Shown: piece by piece, positions 23,463 to 33,938 of the stretch | Layout of the letters: each line of letters begins with the position of its first letter | Position numbering within the stretch: position 1 is the stretch's first letter | NCBI GenBank assembly: GCA_025331565.1 | Contig: JAFREQ010000017.1 | Location: forward strand, 5,691,001-5,755,000 | DNA: 64,000 bases | Reading direction: 5' to 3' | Origin: Holacanthus passer | Taxonomy: Eukaryota; Chordata; Actinopteri; Pomacanthidae | Translations under genes and position numbers: made by a program | Notes under the pieces: generated by a model | Told to the model about the DNA's origin: nothing | What the model saw: the letters and a program-made list of their open reading frames with translations, nothing else | Databases searched by the model: none

Positions 23463-25712
23463 CGTCTGAAAAGAATTTTTTGTGCAGTTGTTCCAGATGT
23501 GGTCTGATTACATGAGTGGGGTCAGTACCGACGATGACCAGCAGGGCAGGAAACAACCTGACGCATGTGAGATGTTTGACTGAGGCCTGGTTGCGTTCTT
23601 TACTCGGACGCCTGACAGGTGATGCCGTGTCGTTCAGATGAAAAATGAATCATCGTGATTGATTTCGTTTAATTACGGCTGCTGACCTTGTGCACATGAA
23701 ACGTGACTGCTCGATAACTACAAGCTGCCTGGTGGTTAAGATTTATCATGCAAAATATGAAACAAATGGGAAAAGAGCAGTGGATGTTTTCTGGGGATTT
23801 AAAATTAAGCCAAGTCTCTTTTTCTTTTCGTGAACTTGTCCTGTGGCATCGTAGTTTTTGTCATTTGTTTGAAATGATTGGATCATATTGATTTTGTGAA
23901 ATGTTGCATTTGTAGATAAAAACAATCAGAGTTCTTATTCAGTTTTTACTCTCGTCGTCATTAACAAAATGTTCATGTCTCTGTCGTATCTATTTGTGTT
24001 TTCCACAAGAACTGGGCTCTGCTTTAGTTTGATATGTGAGAGCGGTGCTGCTGAGGCTCGACAGCTCTCGCTAGAGAAGCAGGAAGGAGTTGAGTTTTGT
24101 CTCCATAATAAACGTTGCTATAAATGCGTTAATGTACAGTTCAGACAGAAGTGTTGTTCTGCAGCTCGGCCCATTTTGAAAGCAAACACACATCAGGAGC
24201 CTTTTGGAATCAGTGTCTTCATCACTGACGCCTGAGTGTGTGATGCACTTTATCATCAACCCTTCCATTAATGGCCGACTGGGAATGAGTGAATTCACTG
24301 TACCTGTACCTGTCTGTCGGGGCTGCGCCTCCAGGGAACTGAGGTAGAAATTCAACAAATGGTTCCACCTCCCTGGAGTTGTGTCCGATGTCTTCCAGCA
24401 TGTTGTGCTGCTGGGCCTTGGTGTCTTTCCGCTTTTGTCTTCATCTGTGGAATTTCATCCGTCATCCTAAAGCTGATGATGGACGTCCATACAAGTGGAA
24501 ACGTAAACATTTGTGTAGTTTGTGTCTTGTTGTGTGTCCTATGATGATAAATTGTCATATGATAAATCCACCTGTTTCATTCTGGCATCTTAGGTTCAGT
24601 CCTGAAACTTGACCCTTCTACTCTCCTTCCTGTCTTACTTTCTTCCTAAACTCTGTGCAGCCATTTTACAAACTAAACGTCCTGGCAAAGCCTCGGTCGT
24701 TTAGCAAACTTATCCAGAGTGACTCACAATGGCTGCAACAGAATAAGCTGCAATAAGCCGCAATTCCTGCATCAGCCACAGTACGAGTGTCCGAGAAGAA
24801 GAGCTGTAAGAGGATTGCGAGGGTCAGAGCTGCAGTGCACGGACAAAAGATGGAATAAATATTTCTGTGTCCGTAAAAAAAAGCGTGTTGGGGCATGAAA
24901 TGAGCTGAAAGAAGAGATTCAGGCTGGAAATTCTTCTCCTGCTTGGTTTTTAAAGTGGTTCAGGAGGTAAACACAGACACACATTCATTTTAGGATGATT
25001 AAATATTATTAGTTTTTCTTTTCCAAGAAAAATAATCCTGTCAAGCACCATTTGCATTTGATTATTATTTCAAGGTTACTGGTCTTCACTCTTCTAACTT
25101 ATTCAATTTATTTTTGTTTTTGCTCGACTTGACAAGAACTTAAAAAGTGAGACTGTCGCACTGATATCCCAAACCTTTATTCCGAGAAAACTTTACTTAT
25201 CCCAAGATTCAGACCGATCTTGCAAACAAGAGGTTATAAATGTATATTTAGAGCCTCAAAGGAAATAGTTGAGTGATGGAGTAGATGTTCTAATATGTGT
25301 TCAGTGTGAAGCTGCTGCAATGGAGAAAAGACATTTGGTGCACGAAACAACTGATAAGTGGGAACCAGTGAGGAACTGGTTTGCAACAACATGAAGCAGT
25401 AACATTTAGTTCTGAAGCCACACGAGGGCCTAAACATCTGTCTCTCGCCTCTTGCACCTTTATGAAAGTGTGGCTCTACATTGATGGAGAGCTCTGTTAA
25501 TAATGCAGAGACTGAGTCCATATTCAGTGAGCTTGATCCCAGAGGGGGCGACACTCTTGACTCGTGTCCCTCTCGGTGTCAGTGTCTCCGGTCCGTCCCT
25601 CCAGGCCACCGCTCCTCCTGCTTCATAATGTGTTTAATATGCAGGGACAGAGAAGAAGAACACTCAGTGAGAACTGATGATCGTGATTACACATCAGGAT
25701 GATCTCTGCTCA

Positions 25713-25717
<5 letters not shown>
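23463..25717. other. Non-coding stretch, nothing recognised
   Basis: Unique AT-rich DNA with no gene, RNA or repeat family identified. A block at 24660-24850 (AATAAGCTGCAATAAGCCGC region) is compositionally even but otherwise unremarkable. Confidence 0.45.

Positions 25718-25749
<32 letters not shown>
25718..25749. repeat. (CT)16 microsatellite
   Basis: Perfect CT run of 32 bp. Confidence 0.96.
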
Positions 25750-25754
<5 letters not shown>

Positions 25755-25886
25755 CACACTGTCCTTCCATATAGAAATATGCAGACACACACAGACACAC
25801 ACTCACACACCGACCCTGAAAATCTAATTGTGTGCCATATCTTCTGAGAATAGACCAGGGTGGGTGCAGCACCCATGGGGAGCTGC

Positions 25887-25913
25887 TGTGTGTGTGTGTG
25901 TGTGTGTGTGTGT
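25887..25913. repeat. (TG)13 microsatellite
   Basis: Perfect TG run that directly abuts the first copy of the duplicated 80-bp block. Confidence 0.96.
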
Positions 25914-25921
25914 TCCCTCTC

Positions 25922-26000
25922 TGTAATCTCCATCTGATTAGTGCAGAGCAGGGAGGATGAAGGGGAAGGAGTCCACTTTAAGCCAATCACTGACTGAGTG
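25922..26000 (+). repeat. Duplicated 80-bp block, copy A
   Basis: Begins TGTAATCTCCATCTGATTA and ends TGAGTG followed by TG repeats. It aligns almost without gaps to 45093-45172: by hand count about 58 of 79 positions agree, including the first 19 bases, TCCACT and CAATCA. Both copies sit between TG microsatellites in the same orientation. It could be an old paralogous regulatory element or a short dispersed repeat. It has no coding capacity. Confidence 0.75.
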
Positions 26001-26006
26001 TGTGTG

Positions 26007-26679
26007 AAGAAAGTTGATAGCGTCCTCTCACAGAATCAGTCATTGGATATTCCAGATCCTTTTCAATTTTCTACATCATTTGGTGCGGCCATTTATCCGC
26101 AGCAGCCAGTGCACACACACTTTGAACCTCCGCTGATGTTACACACTAAACACCACTGGTTATTAATGCTACAGCTGATGATCATCGGCCCACCGTGTTG
26201 GCACAAAGTGGTGGAAAATAAACGAGTGTGTTTATTGTGCTGCAGTTCAACTTAGTACTGATTGTGATTCAGTCGTCTGGACAACAGGTCCAGAAGAAGC
26301 ACAGACCGGACAACAAGCCGGTGATACAGACAAAACACTTCACTTTGGAGACGTAGATTCAGAGAGGAAAAAGAGGAAACGTACGATCTGGGTCGTATCA
26401 AACGAAGCTCAGTGCTGCAGATAAAACAAGATGTTTGGTGGTTGACACATTTCCAGAAGAGTGTGACATCGACAGACTTGGTTTACAAACAAGATCTGGA
26501 TAAATAAAAGACATGACAGAAGGTTTCTCATGGTGCTGTGGAGTCTTATATTAGCGAAGCTTGGTACTTAACCTCTTGGCTTGATCATTGTGTTTGTGAA
26601 GCAGATGCTCATGTTTCTCTGGATCATATAGAGATAATCTATGAGATAAACCTGCGCTGGCCGAGGTTGGTAGTGATGT
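26007..26679. other. Non-coding stretch before the LINE
   Basis: No feature recognised. The 5' part of the LINE (endonuclease region) is not discernible here, so the element appears truncated at its 5' end. Confidence 0.45.
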
Positions 26680-28150
26680 GAATCAAGCTGGACTGGACAG
26701 AGATGATCAGATAGGCCACTTAGATAATGTCGAATTGCCTGGTGATGCTCTGTTGTGTTTTAATATGAACTGTAAAATCGAGGTGTTGAACGTGCCACAT
26801 GTGACAAAACTGTGACGGCTCTGAAAGTCTGCAGAAAACAGAAGAAGAAGGGTCATAACATGTGACGATGGAGTGATTTAGTGCCGCAGTGTGGACAGGC
26901 TCGTTCCCAACGCAAGATTTAAACATGCTCATCTTCTTATTCAAAGAGACGAGAGCACAACGAGAGCTAATTCACCAGGAAGCTGCAGAATAATCATCGG
27001 ATTTCTGGAGGTCGAAGTTATGAATAACTGTAAAACTTCACTCGGTGCATGAGGCTCCGCCTGAGTTGAAATGTTGATCTTTGTGAAAACATGGTCGTCA
27101 GATGATGTTCATGATGCTGGATGAGTCAGTCACCAGGCTTCGTCCTCTGCTCGCCACGTGTTTTCCTGGTTTCATGGTTCATGGTGTCCTTTCAGATTCT
27201 GTCACCTCTGTGTCGTTGGAGCTTTTCATTAAGGACAAGGCTGGTAAACTAAATAGCTCAGATAATTATAGACCTATTGGCCCTTGCCTGTTGGCCCTTG
27301 CCAGTGTTGTGTCTAAAGCGCTGGAGAGGATCCTGCTAACAAGGTAGGGAATGTTTGTTGTCGGCACTGAAAACACTGACGTGTGCATCGATGCCCTGGA
27401 GGACAGAGCTGACAGATACGGAAGCCAACACTCGACTGTGTTTATGTGTTTCATTAATGCGTCCAAGCCTTTGACAGAATTAATCATGAAATTGTTTTCT
27501 TGAGTTGTTCCAGAGTATTTACTTGGGAAACAGTCTTCTGATATCTCCATCAAACGGCACTGCTTAAACAGGGCTGCACTGTATCTGCCCCGTTTCATGT
27601 AAATGACGGTTGTTGGCCGAGGTGGAACTCTGCTTGGTTCAGTGTGTTCGAACATACAGGCTGTCAACGTAACGTGTGTTCACTGAAGGTCTTCTCACAG
27701 TTTGGCAGAGGTTCGGACATTAAACTTAAGTTGAGCAAAGTTTTGATTTGAAATGAGTTTTTCCTGCTTTCACTTGTGTGATATTCATCTCATGACGTGA
27801 TGAACTAAAATCCGTTTCATTTTCTCACTGATGATTTGAATGATGACACAGGATATTTAAGGACGTTGTTGTGAACTATGTGCTCCGGTCACTGTGTCGC
27901 TTCGTAAGTTCAGTTTGTGTTGTGTCGGTGTAAAACGTCCACCTGTGTATGTGCACCTTCATCTCGTCTGTGGAGGCTCATGGTGTCTCACAGTGAGTTT
28001 GCAGCTTCAGGTTTCCAGATGGCTCAGTGCCAGTCGACTGTTTGTGCTCTCTGGTGTTCGTACATGTGAAACACTTCTCAGACATCTGATGCACAATTTT
28101 ACATGTCGCTTGGATGAGTCAGAGAACGGCATCATGGGGCTTTAGCCAGC
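26680..28150 (+). mobile_element. Degenerate LINE (non-LTR retrotransposon) ORF2 remnant
   Basis: Conceptual translation in shifting plus frames follows the order of a fish LINE ORF2. About 26700-26800 resembles the linker after the endonuclease (LPGDALLCFNMNC). About 26900-27040 resembles the pre-RT region (ARFKHA, then EVMNNCKTS at 27013-27039). 27102-27347 holds the start of the reverse transcriptase (GFMVHGVLSDS, IKDKAG, DNYRPI, LASVVSKALERILL). 27348-27490 continues with TDVCIDALED and FMCFINASK. 27570-27660 gives SAPFHVND and GRGGTL. About 27985-28145 is the C-terminal part (GVRTCETLLRHLMHNF, SENGI). There is a stop at 27345-27347 and a one-base frameshift near 27467. The fingers/palm spacing is shortened and no F/YxDD catalytic box is found, so it is dead. 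The clade name is not certain. Confidence 0.85.
27102..27347 (+). pseudogene. Reverse-transcriptase N-terminal fragment of the LINE
   Basis: This 81-codon open frame is the best preserved piece of the element. It carries the DNYRPI and SKALERIL landmarks of RT motifs 1 and 2 of non-LTR elements. Relative to those families there is a short insertion between the two motifs: GPCLLALASV, with ALA partly duplicated from CCCTTGCC repeats at 27280-27301. It ends in an in-frame TAG, beyond which the same frame keeps matching the family for about 40 codons. Confidence 0.8.
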
Positions 28151-29879
28151 CCGGAGAAGAGCCGCTCTCGGTCCTCGTCCAGGCTCGGAAAACACTGGCG
28201 AGTTGGAGCTTCTCATGAGTCTGAAGTTTGAATTAGGCTGAAACGTCTGCGTCACTTTCTGTCATTCTGTCATTGACACTTAATCATCTAATAAATGTGA
28301 TGTGATTTTACAGATGAAACTATTCAACAGTATAAAGTTCAACAGCTAAAATCACCTCCTTGTTAATCCACCTTGTATGATGATGATGATCTGCTATTAC
28401 TGATTTAATATACGATGATGTAACCGTCTGAAAGGGTCATAAATAATCCATAATAAATACTTTAATGTTTTATATTTTAAGTACATTTTATTTCTGGCTC
28501 CTTCAACACTAACTATATATGCAAACATCCGGACTGCAGAGCTTTTACTTCCATAGGAATCAATTTAAATTAATGATCCAAATTCATTAAAAATGAAAAA
28601 TGTCTCTTTCTGTGTGAAACTTAAAGTGGGGTTTTGAGAACAGCTGTTAATTCAGTGACATCACAGCTCTGTCAGACTGATGTTTGCTGCGCTCTGTTTC
28701 TCTCACACCTTCACAGAGGTTTCTACATCTGACAGTTTTGTCGTCGCCTCCTTCTTCTCTCTTCAGCAGCCGTTTTCAGACAGTTACCTGAACACAGCTA
28801 AGTTACATGTAAATCTAATCAGAACTCATTTCATGAAACCAGGTTATGTGAATATGTTTTTCATGTAACACCAGTGTTTGTCTGAAGCCGATGTTCCTGA
28901 AGCTTTCGCCTCGGCGTCGTCCTTGTGAGAAGCTTCACTCGTTCCCTGTAGATGACTCAAGAACTCTTGGCTGAACCTGGGATTTTTGGAGCTCATACAG
29001 AAATAGTTTTCATTTGTGCTGGCAGCTTCATCCCAGGAGATCCAGCAAAAAAAAAGAAGTTCAAACTGCGTCTGATTTTAAAAAGGGGGAGAGCTGAAAT
29101 TACAGACTCCAGCATAAACGATAAAACAGTAATAGCGGTTCAACAGCGTCCTTCAGGCTCTCGTCACAGCGTCTCTGGAGAACACGTTGTGTTACCGAAC
29201 GGTCCGCCACCGTCCTCTTCCTCCGACTTAACATCTAAATTGATCATTCCAGCGGCGCGCTCTCGACATAAAGGCCCCTACGCTGAGCAGGAAGTGCGAT
29301 CACACAGCTGATGTATTGCTCCATCGCCAGGAGACGTCGGTGGAATTCCTCCGGGCTGCGTTCGCTCTCCGAGGAGCAAATCACAATCCTCAAAACTCTA
29401 AAAGTGTCTCTTTGCTGTGATTCAGATCTCTGCATCGGCGCGATCGCAGTCATTCATCATGTGGACGGCGGACGTCTCATCTTTATCTGCAGGATCTGTG
29501 TTTTCTTATGGAACGAGAAATGAGTGACCTTTGACCTCCTCCCTGTATCTGACTCTTCTGCTTCCTGCTCCTGCAGAAGTTTTATTGGACTGAACCAACA
29601 TATGTGCACAAGGTCCAAAATTAACAGTCAGCAAATGTCTGTACGCTTTGTGTCTTGTGGAAGGATCAATGAAGGGCCACCCTCGGCTCAGGCTGGGAGC
29701 TTTGTGAGGCGATAACATTTAAAAGCCATGTGTCGGCTTTATTGAGTTCTTGCTTTTTGTCTCCTCCCAATTTAACGCACAGCTCACATCTCGCTGTTTT
29801 CACTCTTTTTCACTAACTTTTCCATGATGCATATGAATCTTTGAGACACACATGAACCTTCTTTCCCTCGTCCTCCTCC
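28151..29879. other. Non-coding stretch with possible constrained block
   Basis: The LINE 3' UTR boundary is not visible. A (GAT)n run lies at 28377-28391. 29210-29510 is GC-balanced unique DNA (GATCATTCCAGCGGCGCGC, then GATGTATTGCTCC) that looks constrained. Frames across it show no known domain. Confidence 0.4.
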
Positions 29880-29899
29880 CTCTCTCTCTCTCTCTCTCT
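29880..29899. repeat. (CT)10 microsatellite
   Basis: Perfect CT run within a longer pyrimidine-rich segment from 29860. Confidence 0.9.
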
Positions 29900-29929
29900 G
29901 TAGCCCTTTAATTTATCTCGCTTCTCCTT

Positions 29930-30080
29930 CTCGCTTTCTTTCTCTAAGTATCTCTTATATTAATTTTCTCTGGGCCGCATCTCGCCACTAGATGATCGTA
30001 TTAATATCAGTAGAGCTCCACGATCAAAGAGTCTATGATGAATAATAATTATGAAACAGTTACTGCATGTAGAGATAGGA
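29930..30080. promoter_or_regulatory. Possible conserved non-coding element
   Basis: The block contains GATCGTATTAATATC, CCACGATCAAAGAG (a TCF/LEF-like ATCAAAG) and GATGAATAATAATTATG. It is unique AT-rich sequence between a CT-rich tract and a CA repeat. Only the motif content supports this. Confidence 0.25.
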
Positions 30081-30086
30081 GAGCTG

Positions 30087-30110
30087 CACACACACACACA
30101 CACACACACA
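30087..30110. repeat. (CA)12 microsatellite
   Basis: Perfect CA repeat of 24 bp. Confidence 0.95.
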
Positions 30111-30185
30111 GCCAGCCTCCTCTGCGTTTCAGTGTTCAGTTTTCTAAAACACGACCCAAACTTATTAATGTGCATACAACACGCA

Positions 30186-30267
30186 TACACACACACACAC
30201 ATCAGACACACACATATCACACATCACACTCACACACACATACATCACACTCACACATCACACTCAG
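30186..30267. repeat. CA-rich array with TCACA variants
   Basis: CA repeat interrupted by CATATCACACATCACACTC units. TCACACTCACACATCA recurs, giving a loose higher-order pattern. Confidence 0.88.
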
Positions 30268-30417
30268 ACAGACAAACAGACAACAAACACCTCTGCAGGT
30301 GTGTGTGAAGGACGCTCTCTCCCTCTCAGATCAGTCACGCCTCTGTTTGCGTTTTATGTGGATTCAAAAATACTTGACTGTGTTTGTGATGCAGAAGTGG
30401 GACAAGGTCACTGTTTG

Positions 30418-30560
30418 ATGAGTCATGTTTGAGTCTCAAGTCCTGACTTTGAAGCCTGGAGTCGAGTCCAAAGTCATGACAGGAGAGTTTAGAGTCAAGT
30501 GAGTCCAACCTTGAGTCCAACGAGTCCTGAGCTCGTCCTCGAGTCCTAAACAACTCATTT
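30418..30560. repeat. Degenerate GAGTC/AAGTC-rich repeat
   Basis: GAGTC or AAGTC occurs more than ten times (for example TTGAGTCTCAAGTCCTGAC, GGAGTCGAGTCCAAAGTC, GAGTCCAACGAGTCCTGAG) at 7-14 bp intervals. The 72-codon minus-strand frame over it reads LDSRLDSLDSKL, an artefact of the repeat. GAGTC/AAGTC-rich repeats are familiar from fish genomes. Confidence 0.7.
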
Positions 30561-30801
30561 TAAGGCAAACTGAAAAGAATTTCAAAATTTCTCAAGTCGT
30601 CAGATTTGTGACTAATTCAAGTCTCATGTGTGGCCACACCTCTGTCATCACTGTAGTCACATGATATCATGTTGGAATCATATTATTCATCTGCTTTAAT
30701 CAATAAAATCCTCGCGGACGTATGATCTCATATGTTCTACGTTTGCCATGTTTTCATGTTTCAGTTCTGTTAAATTCTAATGAAGCCAGTACAACAGGAG
30801 A

Positions 30802-30805
<4 letters not shown>

Positions 30806-30837
<32 letters not shown>
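30806..30837. repeat. (GT)16 microsatellite
   Basis: Perfect GT run. It is the first of three alternating-orientation tracts within 300 bp. Confidence 0.96.
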
Positions 30838-30839
<2 letters not shown>

Positions 30840-30914
30840 GCTAGGTAGTTTATTTTTACCCTGGGTCTTTTCATTCCATCTCTCTTTATCTGTATTTCAA
30901 TCTTCTCCAAACAA

Positions 30915-30920
<6 letters not shown>

Positions 30921-30953
<33 letters not shown>
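30921..30953. repeat. (AC)16 microsatellite
   Basis: Perfect AC run, opposite in sense to the flanking GT tracts. Confidence 0.96.
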
Positions 30954-30955
<2 letters not shown>

Positions 30956-31011
30956 TTTCTTTGGTTGATCTGAAGTTGCCCTGAGATTGACTCACTTTTT
31001 CTGATGTTGTG

Positions 31012-31012
<1 letters not shown>

Positions 31013-31045
<33 letters not shown>

Positions 31046-31052
31046 ATGCGTG

Positions 31053-31090
<38 letters not shown>

Positions 31091-31110
31091 ATGTGTGTGT
31101 GTGTGTGTGT
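31013..31110. repeat. Long interrupted (TG)n microsatellite
   Basis: About 98 bp of TG with two interruptions (GCATGCGTGC and GCATG). It could pair with the AC tract at 30921-30953. Confidence 0.96.
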
Positions 31111-32364
31111 CATTGGCCGGTGAGTCAGCGTGTTCTCCTTGCTCGAGGATCTACCAGGAATAAACACACACTCAGGAACCTCTCAGGTCTCTCCATGTTG
31201 TTTTCTCTCATCACTGATCACAGAGCGTCCAACTCTTCACACACACACTGACTCACGACGCCAATCAAAGCTGGAAAACAACAGGAGGCTCAGCTCACTG
31301 AGCTCGATGGGCCTCTTCTCATCAATTATATGAACTCTGGGATATTTAGTGATTTCATATCATTTACAGTATTTTTTTCTCAGCATTGTGAAAAGTATTT
31401 TCGTTTTTGTCAGAAAAGAATCTGCCACGTGTCCTGTGATAGTTTGACATTTTGTGTATTTTCATGTTTATTTCCAAACCCTCTCTAAAATGATTGTTGG
31501 TGATGTTGAGGTGGAGATCAGTGGTGTTTGAATGCGGCGCGGTCCTGCCTCGTATCTCTGAGCTGTTGTTTGAGGCTCGACTCCCTTTGTGTTAACCTTG
31601 TTTGGAGGTGGAGCAGGTCGTCCATTGATCACAGGGTGGCGCTTCGATCCCTCCTCCTCCGATCAAAGTGTCCTTGCTGGTGACCCCCATCGATCACATG
31701 ACCCTCGTTATGCATGTCGTAGCAGAGTCTCCAGAAGTGGTGCTGCTGTTTGAGCTCTACTGTTTTTTGTCCTTTGTGGAAGAAGAAGGCGTCATGTGTC
31801 GCTCAGCAGCTTTTCCTGATCAGGATGTGCTGTTTGTGTATGATGCATTTAAACAGCAGCTGTAAATGGGCTCCGAGCTGAGAAGCTTTAATGAACTGAG
31901 GAACTGAGGAAAGATGCAGAGACGCTCTGACTTTTCTGGCAGCTCCTACTGGTGAATATCTGGAAGTGCGTGAATATGAAGCAGGATGTTGTTAAAAAAG
32001 AGGCCGTCTGAGTCTCTGAGATGTTAAAATGAAAGCCGGCCGTACTGTATGTGAGTCAACAGTGGAAAGAGCGAAGGTCAGAGTCGCCGCTCCTGCAGAT
32101 GATTCACACTCCTCTCTCCTCCGTGATTCACCATTTAAATCACAAAAGGTCAGATTTAATCTTGGTTGCTTTTGTTGTTCTGTCACCCTGAAGACTGACG
32201 TGAAACAAAAATGAAAAATCTCTTTAGTCTTTCTTCCATCTTGTTCTTTTATCTCCCTCCTTTCTTCTGTACGTCCACTTTTTTTTCCTCCTCTTATCCG
32301 CCCATTATAGAACCAAATGGTCCTGCTGCTATTCAGAAATTATTAAACCGTCTCCAATTAGACA

Positions 32365-32366
<2 letters not shown>
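31111..32366. other. Non-coding stretch, nothing recognised apart from a SINE-like piece
   Basis: Unique DNA apart from a SINE-like fragment at 31631-31687. No gene seen. Confidence 0.42.
31631..31687 (+). mobile_element. Possible fragment of a tRNA-related teleost SINE
   Basis: GGTGGCGCTTCGATCCCTCC TCC, then ATCAAAGTGTCCTTG and GACCCCC, follow the same order as a widespread fish repeat: a TTCGATCCC box B, then CTCCTCC, then GAAGTGTCCTTGGGCAAGAC. It is more complete than the similar piece at 10088-10132. Confidence 0.45.

Positions 32367-32417
<51 letters not shown>
32367..32417. repeat. (CA)25 microsatellite
   Basis: Perfect CA run of 51 bp. Confidence 0.97.
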
Positions 32418-32419
<2 letters not shown>

Positions 32420-33377
32420 GAATAAGCACATTGAGTTTCCTGCTCAGATGACTTACTTGCTCCTTATGTGTATAAGTGGATTTGCTCAATTCTGACTGAG
32501 GTGGAGAGAGAGACAGAGTCAGGAGCTCAGAGAGGAAGAGGAGACCATGAAGAGAGAGGAAGAGCAGAGCGACGCTGCAGATGTTGGAGTAATGAATTAT
32601 TTTCCTTCTTTATATAATCTCAGGTGACGTCGTTGTTTGATTCTGCCGAAGGTTTTCCAGTGACTCTAACACACACACGCTGTCAGAGTCAGTCGCATCT
32701 TCTACTTTTACCTGATTCCAATACGAGTAAAGGTATTTTTTTCATTTCACTGTCAAACTGTCTCTGTTATTTTCCCCAGGGAAGTTAAACAGTTTCTGGA
32801 TAGAGGACAGATCTTAAAACAACCCGGTCTCACATCGATATGTGAAACAGCCACGTTGGTCCACAACACAAAACATCATAGTTTCACAATAATGGTTCTG
32901 AAATTGTGAGAAAGCTACGATTTCTTCTTTGGTCTGTTCTTTTCTATCGACGCACGTCCACAGCACAGAGCTGTTCTGTGACAAGAAAAACATTCCTTTT
33001 CTTCTTTGTGGAATATGAAATCTTTTAAGATGGTTTCTGCATTAAAAATGATTTTGATAACATTTCTAGGTTCAAGGTGCTTTTTTATTTTCATAATCTT
33101 TGTTCAGCATCTGTAACGTCCCTGTTACACATCTCAGAGACTGGTCGTTCAAAAATATCCATCCACTGTTTCCACGAGTCTGCGTTCAGAGGCACAACAG
33201 AAAAGTCAAACGTAGAAAATTTGAAGCATTTATTTCTTCTTCAGTGTCTTTCACTTTTCAATCAGATAGATGAAAGCATCTCGACAAGATGTGAAGTAGC
33301 GACGGCAAAAGAAAACAGCTCCTTCGTTTTCTGCTTATTTGAAATGTGTTAATTCTGGTGGGTGGATCGTGGGCACA
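32418..33377. other. Non-coding stretch, nothing recognised
   Basis: Unique AT-rich DNA with no gene or repeat family identified. Confidence 0.45.
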
Positions 33378-33412
33378 GGGTTCAGGGTTCAGAGTTCAGG
33401 GTTCAGAGTTCA
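33378..33412 (+). repeat. GGGTTCA heptamer tandem array
   Basis: Five contiguous 7-bp units: GGGTTCA, GGGTTCA, GAGTTCA, GGGTTCA, GAGTTCA. A sixth, weaker flanking copy may follow. The unit is one base longer than the vertebrate telomere repeat and similar in G/T asymmetry. Confidence 0.92.
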
Positions 33413-33562
33413 TGTCCTGCGTGTCACGAGGTTTAGGCTACAAAAACTCCTGGTTCAGGTTGTCTGTTGTTTCGAGCTCGGCACTGTGGGTTTTAGAGCT
33501 TTTGGAAAGTTCTGCATAACCATGATGTGGTATCGTACTATAGGACAGAATAATGAGGTGCA

Positions 33563-33587
33563 GTGTGTGTGTGTGTGTGTGTGTGTG
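33563..33587. repeat. (GT)12 microsatellite
   Basis: Perfect GT run of 25 bp. Confidence 0.95.
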
Positions 33588-33901
33588 GTTTGATCTCATC
33601 AGCAGTTAATTTGCACTTGGTTTGTTTGTGCCTCCTCTGTATGTACAGTATGTTTGATTACATACGTCTCCTCCATGCGTGTGATGCCTCCTCCCGCCGG
33701 GTGTGTGCGTGTGTGTGATCTCTGTGTGTGTAATTATAGCAGCTGTAAATAGGTCACACTGTGCAGCGTTCTCTCTCTGCTAATATGGACGAGTCTGCCA
33801 GGAAGAACAATCGATAGCAGCTCTGCTGGAGGAACAATCGGATCCATCTGCATCTCTCCGTCTCTTCATCTCTTCACATCTCGCTCTCTTTGTCTTCGTC
33901 T

Positions 33902-33938
<37 letters not shown>

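Noticed and set aside
30186..30267. CA-rich array with recurring TCACACTCACACATCA considered as a CRISPR-like array
   Set aside because: Spacers are themselves CA repeat and the genome is eukaryotic.
30035..30418. Thr/His-rich 127-codon frame
   Set aside because: Translation of interrupted CA repeats.
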